Assembly (NCBI GenBank): GCA_028564675.1
Contig: JAOVVO010000158.1
Coordinates: 62,001-126,000, forward strand
Direction of reading: 5' to 3'
DNA: 64,000 bases
DNA from: Onchocerca lupi
Taxonomy: Eukaryota; Nematoda; Chromadorea; Rhabditida; Onchocercidae
Of the stretch, positions 36,251-48,200 are shown one piece after another. The translations under genes were made by a program, and so were the position numbers. The notes under the pieces were generated by a model that saw only the letters and a list, made by a program, of their open reading frames with translations, did no database searches and was not told the DNA's origin. The number at the start of each line of letters is the position of its first letter. Position 1 is the stretch's first letter.

Positions 36251-36873
36251 AAACAACTGTGTCTAAGATTAAATGAAAACCAAATTTATTCGTTTGTATC
36301 CAAATGAACCATGAGTTTCAATTACACGAAGAGAACAGAAGATATATAAAAAATATATCATTTTCGGCAGTGATACGGACATTGTAATTGATATTTAATA
36401 AAAGTGTTTTATTGGATATCAGAATGTTTTTAAAATAATATTAATTATAGTGCTAAAGAAACGTTAGTGTCCATTGTTAATTTATTATAATTTAAAATGA
36501 GAAATATTACTGCAATTTTCTGTTAATTTTTGCATTCGATATATGCATGATTTGAAAATAAAGATTCAATTTTCATGTTCTTATGCTATAATCTGGACAT
36601 AAATTTCATACATCATTTGTATTTCGTTGGCGATATGCTTCTCTTTACAAATTTAAAACATCAAAAATGGGAATGTTTGAGTGAAGTATAAATAATTGCT
36701 GAACGTCTGGAAGCGAAAGAATAATGAAGTAAATCTGTTCAGTTAATAGGTCTTGTATAAATATCAACTTCAATTAATTACCATACTTAATAATTTCAGG
36801 GTCGTGGTACGGTTTAAATTTTACTTAGGATATTTCGTATACTTCGTTTTCGGAAATTCCATCTTTATTATTT
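36251..36873. other. Intergenic between MRPL43 and CARNMT1
   Basis: AT-rich, with an aataaa motif near 36397 that may be the MRPL43 polyadenylation signal. No gene is seen. Confidence 0.5.
36789..36799 (+). promoter_or_regulatory. Candidate trans-splice acceptor upstream of CARNMT1
   Basis: taataatttcag is a strong nematode acceptor 74 bases before the first ATG, without a preceding coding exon. It is consistent with spliced-leader addition or with a 5' UTR intron. Confidence 0.4.
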
Positions 36874-39800
36874 ATGGACGAAGCTGAGAAAATGAAAGAA
36901 TCGAAAATGGAAGAGGTATTAGTTTTTCATGTTAAAATGTTTGGCACGGAATCATAACATAACTTTCAAGTTCATCAATAGCTATTTTTTTTTAGCGAGT
37001 TCGTGGAAAAAATATTGTATGAATATTGTTGGGAGATAAACCATCTTATATATCATATTTCAGAAAGTTGGAGCATGGGATGCTAACAGTGTTTTATAAA
37101 TATTTTTAAATGGTTTCAGCTTAATATCTTGTCAGTGCTTCAAGATGGATGGCATTCAATTTCATCCATCTTGAAACACTGATAGACTTATAGATATTAA
37201 AATCATCTTTATTCTACGAAATTCATTCATATGATAGACTTGTAATACAAATAAAGTCAGTGTAAATGTCCACTTTGTTTTTTGAATTGATCATATTATA
37301 TCAAATGTTTTATTGCTGTATTTCAGACTACATGTAATGACGTGAAAAATCATAATAATATGGAGGAAGGAGGAAATATATCAGCCCCACAGAATCAACA
37401 TGATGAAATTATTGCTACAGAAAAAGTTCTCAATGCAATGCTGTTCTATCGACGCTATGGTATTACTAGGATTCATATGAGTATCTCCTCATTCCAGTAG
37501 GCTTTTTAATTTATTAAGTAGTTTTCATAAGATTATTTCGCCATCTTTCATAACTCCTCGATGATTACTACCTTTCTTTCTGTTTGCAGGCAAGCAAATA
37601 TTGTTATTGATAAGTATAACATCAAAATAAAGCGCTTTATCTTAACTAAATTTGCTTGTATTTTTAGTATAGACTAATTGAAATTACATTCATTAAAATC
37701 TTGAGAATGAAAGACTTATTAAAATCAAGCAGTATTTTTTAAAATCAATAGCAAATAGAAATGTCTTAGGAATAAAATTTATCCATGTTATTTGTAGAAA
37801 GTATCATCGTTCTAATAGTTTGCTATTTCAGTTTACTATTTTCATTATGTTTTTCGTATTTCAGTTTCCTTGCGTTAAAGTGCATCACAAAAACATAATG
37901 AAAATAGTAAACTGAAATAGCAAACTATTAGAACGATGATACTTTCTACAAATAACACTTTAACACTTGTGTTTTTCTTGTAGAAAACTCTCAAAAGAGC
38001 AACAAGCGGCAGTTTCTCCAGCTTATCAGTACCATCTTGTCAAAATGAAGGAATGCATCGTTCACAATCAAAAGTAAATTTGTGAATTTTTATATATTCG
38101 GGATGTTATTATTGATCTTTTCGAGATGTTATCTTATTTTATATCTTCAAACTAAAATTAATTTGATTTCATTTTTTTTAATCGTTGCCGACTGATTTCA
38201 TTCTTATATTCAGTTAGCAGTTTCAAAAATTTCGCATCAGTATCAAATGGCACAAGAATTAGAGTGATTCTTATTAAGCTGTGCTTAATAATATTCTTTA
38301 TAGAGTGTTGAAAGAGATAATAGAATGCGGAATAAACATGTTTGGCGATGATTTTGCTGTACGTGCTGCTGCTCAGATGACACAATTAAGACCATCAACT
38401 GATCATTATATGTCGAAAGTGAAAAGTACTCTGAAACAAATTGTGAGAGATTGGAGTAGTGAAGGTGTAATTAATATTGCTTGTTAATAACTGAGTTAAA
38501 TAGCAAATTCTTTTATTGCATTTTTTTAAACTATTTTTCATCATTTCTTTAAAATTTATTTCATTACTTTAATAAGTTGCTATATAGGAAGTTTAGGTGA
38601 AGTTCATATATATATATATATATATATATCGAATCCAATTTTCTATTAATTAGTCTGCAGTCTTTATCATAGCTGGTTAATATTTGAAATTATCAGTGAA
38701 TAACTGAGTGAGTAACTAGCGCTAGTTGATTGATGTCAACAATTAATGTAAGCGGATTTTGTTCATTTTAGTTGTGAATTTTTTTCATGAACTTCACGGT
38801 TTTTCGTTCGTTCTTTAATTTGACTTGATATTGATATCATTGGTGACAAATTCAAAACGTATAAATTACTTTTCATTGAGTCTACGGCGTAATCTATTTC
38901 CGTACCAGAAAAGATCTGAATTAAATTTAATTCTATTTGAAGGTGAAGCCGAGCGAGAAAGTTGCTACAGCGAAACGATGCGAATTTTACGTGAACGTTT
39001 TCCGGACAAAGAAACTCGATCGGTTATCGAAGTTCTGATTCCGGGTGCTGGTTTGGGACGATTAGTTTGGGAACTTGTCACCGAAGGATTCTCTGTCCAG
39101 GGAAATGAATTTTCGATTTTAATGTTGCTCACGTCAAATTTTATCCTGAATAAATGCAAACAGGTATTTTCGTTCAACATACAAACATGGAAAGATTTTA
39201 TTATATTTTTATTGAAATATGTATTTATTATATTTGAAGCTCAATTGAAACACAATTCTGGACTTAGTCTTTTCTATTTCTTAATGTACTTTTAAATTAT
39301 GTTTTGAATTTATTACAAAATCCTGTTTTTCAGGCAAATGAATATGTGATTTATCCTTTTGTATTAGATACGTGCAATAATTGGTCATACGAGGATCAGT
39401 TAAGACCGGTACGCTTCCCAGATGTGTGTCCTGTTATGCCAGATGATGTAAGTTGTTACCTGTTTCCAATTTTAATTATACAAATTCTTGTTTAATCGAT
39501 TATGAACGGGAAATTCCCATTGAGCAGCAGTATTAATAAAACATTTGGATTTCTTGAATTTCTTCATTCGTGTTTTATTTATGTTTTTTTCAGAAGTTTT
39601 GATTAGTTTCATTTTTTTTTTTTGTTAGAGACCAAATAAATTTTCAATGTCTGCGGGTGATTTCCTAGAAGCAATGAGGAATGATACAGAACGATGGGAT
39701 ATTATTATAACGATCTTTTTTATCGATACTGCAATCAATGTACTCGATTATATTGATACGATTCATAAGTAACCATTTCTTCACTTTTTAAATGAAATTA

Positions 39801-40303
39801 TTTCTTAAAAAATTAAGGTATTAATTTCTCTTCAAATTTTAATAAATTATACTTACTTTGAAATGATAAGTTTTTTTGATTGTATCGCGGTAATGCTTTA
39901 AGGATATTGAAAAAAGGTGGTCTGTGGATCAATTTTGGACCACTTACTTTTCATTTCGCTGATGGAGAAGCTGACGGTGCTATCGAACTACCTTATGATT
40001 CAATTATTCAATATATTATGAAGAGAAATTTTAGGTAACAGTCCAGTCCAATTTCTTGCTGCTAGATTTAAATTTTATTTAGTTGCACAGACAAATCTAT
40101 AATCTGCAATCGAATGCTTTTAGAAATGAAATAAAAATAAAATCTTTGTTTTTTTTCTTTTTTTCCTTTTTTTTTTTTCTTTTTTTAGATTTGAACGCGA
40201 TGAACGAGCCAACAAATCCAATCCTGCATTATATGCTTGCAATCAGAAATCGATGTTACGTTATCAATATAATTGCGGATTCTTTGTATGCACGAAATTG
40301 TAG
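36874..40303 (+). CDS. CARNMT1: Carnosine N-methyltransferase family protein
   Basis: SAM-dependent methyltransferase that in mammals converts carnosine to anserine and methylates His in proteins. Exons: 36874-36915 (MDEAEKMKESKMEE); about 37327-37458 (EKVLNAMLFYRRY); about 37983-38072 (KEQQAAVSPAYQYHLVKMKE); about 38303-38465 (ends VRDWSSEG); about 38942-39161 with SAM motif I (VLIPGAGLGRLVWEL) and VQGNEFSILMLLTSNF; about 39334-39447 (DQLRPVRFPDVCPVMPDD); about 39629-39769 (FSMSAGDFLEAMRND, TIFFIDTAINVLDYIDTI); about 39903-40034 (KGGLWINFGPLTFHF). The last exon, from about 40189, ends YQYNCGFFVCTKL. All family motifs appear in order. One intron contains a perfect inverted repeat and another small palindrome. 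Confidence 0.93.
37121..37200. repeat. 80-bp palindromic element
   Basis: It begins ttaatatct and ends agatattaa. It has a 20-bp inner stem (tcagtgcttcaagatggatg at 37132-37151) pairing with its near-perfect complement at about 37163-37182 across an 11-nt loop, one mismatch. It lies in intron 1 of CARNMT1. It could be a tiny MITE or a short hairpin RNA. Confidence 0.75.
37786..37957. repeat. Perfect 69-bp inverted repeat with 34-nt loop
   Basis: The left arm 37786-37854 and right arm 37889-37957 are exact reverse complements at all 69 positions as read here. The arms start tgttatttgtagaaag on each outer side. The spacer contains gttaaagtg, whose complement cactttaac lies just outside the right arm. 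It is in an intron of CARNMT1, ending about 25 bp before the next exon. The absence of any mismatch implies recent origin or an assembly artefact. Confidence 0.92.
38609..38629. repeat. AT dinucleotide microsatellite
   Basis: Simple (TA)n run in a CARNMT1 intron. Confidence 0.9.
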
Positions 40304-41552
40304 TTTATTATGATTATCTGAAATCAAACTATGAAATCTTTAATCCGAACTACTTTTTGAGATTGAGTCCGATAACAGAGAGTGATACAAATTGCTCTAT
40401 TTCAATCAATTAGATTAATTAACACCCTCGTAATAATAATAGTTTTATAAAATTAGGTATCACTACTAAGTAGATTCTGTCAAAATTGATTATGGCTTAC
40501 TAACTAGCATCGAATGATTATTATGGTTGTATCAATCATTTCTTTTCTAGAAATGGTTTTCTGTTAGAGAGAAAATCCTGGAACGCTTGTTAAACACAAA
40601 GAAAGAATAGGTAATAATTTCTTTGTTCTGAAGGGGATTTGTTGAAGTTTAGAAAATTCCCTTAAAGTTTTTTTTTCCTAAACTTCGACTTGGAAAAAAT
40701 ATGATTTTGTCAGTTATTTCATTTTGCACTTTGTTTTTTGTATCATTAATATCTTTATTGCTGAATAAAATTTCTACGAGATTTTTCTATTTCATCAGAA
40801 CGAACAGGTCTTTTTGCTTTTCATAAATTCTTATGTTCTGGACTTGCAATTAAATAAAATAGTATATTTTTATTTTTGCTGATCTGAAATCGAGATTAGA
40901 AGTTAGATATACTTTCCTTCTGGTACTTTGTTAATGTCGATCGCAATTCAATCTAAGCATAGCTTGAATATTTTCAGAAAATAGATATGTTCAATATTAG
41001 GAAAAAAAGTTAAATTTTTGCGATTTTTCCGGGCAATGCTTTGTCAATGAATACCATATATTGTATCAGTGAACTTCCATATAAAGAATCTAATGTTGGT
41101 TTTAAAACTTAATTTTTAAATTTGATATTCTTGGTAAAACATTGGTAAAGTAAAGTTGTGAAAGTTTAAATTCGAAGCTTTTGTTCCAAAATAATAGATT
41201 AAGAAGTGGTTCATTGCATGACTAGTAAGTTATTCATACTCTTATTCTATAGTTGAGAAATTTCATAAGATATTTCTCGAGTAGATGTTTTAATACTTCT
41301 AGTCCAAGTTCTGAAATAACGTACCTTGGTTTCATAAAAGTACCTTGTACGATAAGTTTAATATTAGTTAGAAACATGTTTTGGTCAGTTGAATATGAAA
41401 TTCAGTAACGGAAATATTTTTGTATTGCAGAATAGAAAGTGAAGTAAAATGCAAAAAAAAAGAAAGAAAAATTCGGAAAATGTCATTTGGTGGAACTTTT
41501 TTCTTCCGATAATCATTTGAAGAAAGTTGCTTTACTTTTGTTATACTTGTAG
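40304..41552. other. Intergenic between CARNMT1 and WDR59
   Basis: About 1.2 kb with no recognised exon. The WDR59 initiator exon probably lies in its right part, since the first recognised WDR59 exon starts at an acceptor (41553), not at an ATG. Confidence 0.45.
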
Positions 41553-44500
41553 GCAACTGTACTTGACAATGATTTCACCGAGAAATATATGTGCATCGGA
41601 TCGTAAGTTTTCAAATTTTGGCATTTTGCAGAACTTTTAAAATTTCATTGTACATGCTCTCAAATTTAAACAATGGCATATCGAATAATCTCTGTTGGAT
41701 ATTGAGAAACTTGTATTATTACGATTTGTCACGATGAGCAAAAAACTTTATTCTGTCAATAATCCTACCAAGTTTTGCATATGAAAAAGTACACTGACTA
41801 AAAATTTAGTATATTTAGCTTTAGACAAACTGAAATTACAGTTCCATAAAATATTTTTTTTTTTATTCTTATAGCTGTGTTTTTAAATCATATAACTGAT
41901 GCGATATTTTTAATTTTTTAGGTTTTCGGCAAATAGTCTTCAAATCGCATAAGTTTAAGAAGTTTTACAAAAATTGAACTTTTTTGCAGTTTTTATACAA
42001 TAATAAAGATACGGTTTTTCCTTTTGATTGCAGACCGGGATCCGTATCAATTGTGGAAAGCGAGAAGTATTCAGCAATTCCGCGGAATATCAAAACAAAT
42101 CGACGTGATGTTCATATAATACGTTGGCAACGTCTTAATGATACTTCTGGTAGTCATATCATTTGCGTGGTAACTATTCATAATATCAATTTGAACTTTT
42201 TTTTCAACATTTTTTACATCTTCGAAATTTACGCTTAGAAAGAAGAATTTTGATTTTCGTTAGTCCATTTTTTCAGTCTACTCAATTCTTCGATATTTAT
42301 ACTGTGAATTCTGATTGTTTGAGTCTACTGGGTTCCACTTGTGCTCATCCCTTCAATTTGGCGGATGTTGATTGGTGTTCATATGATTCGAATCTTTTGG
42401 TATATTCTTTTATAAGAAGTTTATCTCTTTTGTGTTTGTTCAAGAAATTTTCATTTTGGCTTGTGTAGAGCTTTTGTATGGAACTTTTTATCATTAAGAG
42501 ATATATATTCAGCTGTCATGTTCAATCGATGATGCAGTGAAATGTTGGGATTTACGAGATCTGCGATGTCCTTGTCTGCAGATGCAAGTTATTGGTGGAG
42601 CAGAGCAAGCAAAGTGGGCTACATTATCGACCAATTTGCTATGTACTTCTCATGGTACTGATCTACGACTGTGGGATAAACGGGTGAGTTAAAGATTGAA
42701 GGATTGGCAGTGAATGTAAACTCGATCTGTATGAATATATATCAAAATTATAACACAGTTTTAAAAAAAAGAAAAGGATTATAACATTATTGTATGTTAA
42801 ATTATAACACAGCATAGATTTTCGATTTTATATCAGATTTTGTAAGACGATAGCAAACTTTTTCATTGTTAGAGTCAAAGATAATGGAAGATCCTTTGAC
42901 TTTTATTGGTCATGTTTCTTTTCGTCATTTAATCAAAATTACATACAATCGAAAATCAAAGCCATAACCAATTTGCTTCAACAAATCTAGCTTGCAACAT
43001 ATTTTTTAATCAAAGTGTGATGATATCATTCTGATAATTATTCTTATCAAAAACAGTAACTTCGATTATTAGCTTTTAAGGAAAAAGGAAAAAAACGGAA
43101 CAGGACATTGCTGTAAAAGGAGAAAAGAAAAAAATTCTTATCAAAAAAAAAAAATTTTGTTTCATTTTTTATAGAATGTAAGATTACCCTTGCAAACTGT
43201 CTCAGCCCATATGCAAAAAGTTTCTTGTGTAATGTGGCATCCTACAATTGGAACATGTTTTTTAACTGCTGGTTTGGATGGTTATATCAAAGTAATTTTT
43301 AATCATTTTTTGTAATTATGGACTGTAGCTTTGATTTCCATTTGTAAACTATTCAATAATTGAATTGTCTTAATTATTTCAGTTTTATGGGTATGAATAG
43401 AAATCCAATTGCTGTTCATACCTAATGAATCATGCAGATACATTGACAAGAAATAGAATGATTTAATGCCAGAACTGAAATATTTGGTTAGAATTATGAA
43501 TAAAATAATCTCGAACGCTCTCTAATTTTATACTTTGTGATTGAGATGTGGAATAGCAACAATCTTACGAAGCCGCGACACTCGTTAGGGATGCTGTCGG
43601 CTCCAATCTGGAAAATTAAGTTTTCGGTAAGCAAAATTAAGTTCAATTGTGAAAGATATTTATAAAATTAAATTGAATTTGTTTTAGCCGTTACGAGATA
43701 TATACAAGATGAATTGATTTTGCTTTACCATTCTTCTGTGTTTGTCATTTCTTGATCATTTGATTTCTTACCGTAAATATATTTGAATTAGTTTGAATAT
43801 ATTGCATACCTAGAGTGATGGAAATGAATTTGCATCAATACCATTGCCGCTATACGGACAAGTAGAGGAAAATTGTTCGTTAAGCTTATGGAAAACTAGT
43901 ACTCTTGAAATCGTTCAAGTAATTGGGGTTAGTATTAAATCTTTTCTAAAATCTTGCTAGCACACAATCGTTAGGCGTTTTTTCCATCTTTACGACTGAA
44001 TCCATTTTCGACAGAGAATATAAATAGTTAATAAATTTTTATACTTTTCAGTGTGAAAATGATGTTCTGCTTGATCTGTGCTGGCAAAAGTTTCGCATGC
44101 AGAGGCAAACGTACAGTTGCTTATATTCAGCATCAAGATATGGCAAATTACGAAAATATAATCTTCCTTTGTTTGAAAATATAGTAATTTCGAAATTTTC
44201 GATTTTATAGATCTCATTTTTACAAACTCATGGGAGATATTACTTTTCCTAGTGATATGGACATAAAACTTTCCAATGTCCTGGAATACACTGACTATAA
44301 CATAAAAAAGTGCGGAGCAAACTATATAATATTTCATTATTTTGTTATAGTCTAAAGAGGTAACAGAAAAGAGTTGCTCTTCAAAAGTTGCCGAAAATAC
44401 CGAAAATGCGTTTGTTCTTGATGAAGAAATGAAGGAACCGTCAAAAACTCAGACTCCACTAAAAAACATTGGTATGTTAAATGTTGCTTTTGATAAAAGT

Positions 44501-45185
44501 ATATTTATCATTATGTCTATTATGCTGAGCATTCGAACACAAAAGATAAGTGTCATTGGTACGCCAGAAAATGAATAATCATGTTTTTTTTTCGGTTTTT
44601 GTACAAATACAGTTATAAACTTTTCTTCGCATTGAGAAATTGAGACATTAAAAATTTTTTTAAAAAAATACTATTAACTATAGCTGTTCCGAAAATTCGG
44701 GAAAATTGAACTGTGGAATTTGTTTTGCAGATGACCCTAGCAAGCCGAATAAACAACTATTAATGACGCCTAAGATGGAAATTGTCGAAAATAAACTCTG
44801 TTTAACTGTACCTAAACGAATAGATATTTTAATAGCTGAGTTGGTTCCTTTGAAGTATATAAACAGTGAAGGTGTAACTATTGAACAAGTATGTTATCAA
44901 TTTTTTCGGAATCAGCTCGAAATTTTTCATGATTTGATGTTTGATTTTTATTGTTAACAGGAATTATTTATTGGATTCCATTTTTTTTTTTTTTTTTTCA
45001 ATTTAGTTGGACGATAAGCACAGTTTAATAATGTGGAACAAAAGTGCAGCTTTAAAATCTCGAATTAAAGTTGCTTTATCGTTGGAGAAGAGGATGGAAG
45101 GGTTCACGCATATAATTATCCAGATTATTATTGAAGAAAATTATTTATCAGTTGATGAAGTCAAAATTATTCTTAAGGTACATTT

Positions 45186-45236
<51 letters not shown>

Positions 45237-48200
45237 AGAACATAGTGCATTGATTTTTGTGTACTTGATTGATTGGGAAGATATTCATTGTTTTGGTGAA
45301 TATATTTGAGGATATTTATAAATGGCCACCAAATATCAAAATATTATTCTGAAGCATCTGAATCAAACGTTATAGTTATAAAGGATAATAATATCCTCAA
45401 ATAGTTCATATCGAATTTGATATTTCCCAAATTAACTGTTCAAGAAATCTATTTTGTAAATGGCACAATATTTTTTTTTTCAGAAATTGTCGGATGAAAT
45501 GGTAAATATAGATGTATCTTTGGAGAAGGAACCAATTTTGCATATTATCCTTCATAATTTGCTTAAAATAATAACTTCGATGGAGGTAGGTCTTTCTTTT
45601 TCGAAAATGTAATGGATTTTCGTCATGAAGTTGGTATCTGGAGATTGTTTCCTTTTTTTTTTTTTTTTTTTTTTTGCTTGCTTTTTAAACTAATTTGGGG
45701 AGAAAGAGTAAGGAAAAGTAAAATTCCCAAAAAATATTTTTAAAATATAATGCCTCTTTGTTCGTTTCATTATTTAATCTCATTTTTTTCAAGCTATTCG
45801 TTCCTCGATCACTTGATATTCCGCAGCGGCCAGACAATGTCGTCCAATTTTGTGAAAGTGCTTCAAGTGAAAGTGGTCCACATAGTGTTACGCCGGAAAC
45901 CATTTCCACTTTTCCACCAAAAAGGTAAATTTTGTCAAGAATTTACAGACTTATTAATCTTTTGCTAATCCATTAAATTATTGATCTGTCATTCGAAGTT
46001 GCTAATCTTATCAGTTTTTTGTATGATTTTGCTTCATTCCTATTCAAATGTTAATGTATGGGGAGAAGAGAAAGTTCTCATTTAGTTTAGGCTTATTTTT
46101 CTCAAATTATCAATTTATGCAATTCGTTTTTCAGTACGTTATCATCACCATTACTTTCAACGTCATATGATCGCTGGATACCATCTCCCCGTACATGTGG
46201 AGCACGTTTTAATGGTTCAGGTTGATTTTCTTTTTCCAAGCATATATGTTTTCCAATCGCTATTCTTATGTTCGTATGAAATTTTATTTTTAGAATTCCA
46301 ACTTTGATAGAATAAACATTTCGTTAGTAGCAGAACTGGTTTATCATTAGTATGTTTTTGAAGGGTTTTTGGTTATCTTCGGAAGAAACGAACTGGCAAT
46401 GCGACGTATGCAGTCGAGTAAGAGTTCCTTCCATGACGAATCACTTTGGCTTTCAGCAGAACGAATCACACAGACATTGAAAAGCACATCTTTAAAGGTT
46501 CTTTTATTTTCGGAATTTTCTTTCTGAAGCTTTTAATTTACTTTATGTATTATTTGAAATCTCTTTAGAAAAGTCCGTTCAGTGCTTTGGATGATGGGCA
46601 TGAAGTTGTTAGTAGTACGCCGCGTTCACTCGATGAATATAAACATGAGTTACTTCTTTGTGAGTTTATTGTTTTCATATATTTCGATTAAACGGTTTTA
46701 GAATTCTTTTGAACTGAGTACCGATTTGTGAGAAAATAAGTGATATCACAGAGATGTGACATTTTATGATTTATAGGATAGTTATGGTATCTCGAGGAAG
46801 TATTTGGACTTGTAAAACTTAATTTTTTGATTTTGAAGTTTTTTTTTTCAAACTATCTAGGATCATGAATAATGTATCACGCCTATTTTGAAAATAAATT
46901 GCAGCTGCGGAAGATATGCATACTCGTCTTCACAGTTTTTGCGGTCATGAAAAATGTAGTTCACCGCTATGCCGATCTATCTCTGGTTTTCCGTTTTTTT
47001 CCCGTAACATGGCTTTTCTTCATCAGAAATTCGATATTGCAAGCAATGGAACATCTTCACTACTAGGAATGCGTACAAGTAACGTATGTAAAAAATTTTT
47101 TAAAACAAATAGCTAGACATGTGAATAGAATATACAAATTGTGGTTTAAAAAGTCATTCAGATAGAGTTATCGTTTGCAGTCATTGGCAATGTTGAGCAA
47201 TATGTGTAGTAACAGTACACAGAATGTTCGATCATGTCGCCGTCGAGGGAATTCAGGAACGAATGTTCTTGCTGATGGTAATTGGGATGATTTTATTAGA
47301 TATCTTTTACGGCAATAAGTTATCTTTAGAGAAAGAAATTGATGTTACGAGGAAAAAGCAAAACTTCGAAAGTAGTTAACATAAAGTTTTGGAGCATAAA
47401 CATTGTCTAAAGTTACTTTTCATCTTGCACGTGAATTTGTATCTGTATCAAGTTAATTCATTCAAGATTCCGTTTAGAAGTTAAGACTTGACTTCCTTCA
47501 ACATTCTGAAGACTTTTCACAACCAAGTTTCTCTTTTTATTATCCGAATCATAATTACAAGAATTATTGATAAATTAAATCGCCATATTCGTTATATATC
47601 TTAATCATCTTATAATTCTCATGTTGATTTAAAGTTTGGTTTTTCTAAATTTACTTAAATCGCTGAATTAAAATTTTCTTTCAATTTAGCGATTTAATCT
47701 ATGATTTACTATAATTTTCATGTTGCAGACCATCATCATCTGGACGGCTGTGCTTCAATATCCGTGGTTGTTATTTACGATGTATCGGTGCTCATGTCAG
47801 TTAGCAAAGATCTTGCTCGTAAATATCGGTTAGTTTTTTGTTTTATAGTCTTTTTATTATGTTAATTAAATTATAATTCTGAAAATTTCTTCAGCATAGT
47901 TCACTCCTATATCACCACTTCGATTGTAGATTCAGGCAAGAATATTTTATTCAGGCAAGAAACTATTACTAACCATTTTTTATTAGACTTATTGGTGGTA
48001 ATGCATTGGAGTTGTGTTTGTGGAATCGGAAAGTAGTAGAGGAAGCAGGGCGCAAAGATTTGGAAAACATATGGCAAATCGTTGAGCTCTGTATATGTCT
48101 GGGAAAATCAAGGTTAAATTCAACTCATTTTTGTATCATATCGATTTAAGAAGCTAAATCTGAATGAAATCTTATAATTTTTTTTTTATTCCAGACTTTT

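Noticed and set aside
45007..45237. Frame ending in a long Phe run
   Set aside because: The first part is a genuine WDR59 exon; the Phe run is translation of the intronic poly(T) tract after the donor.
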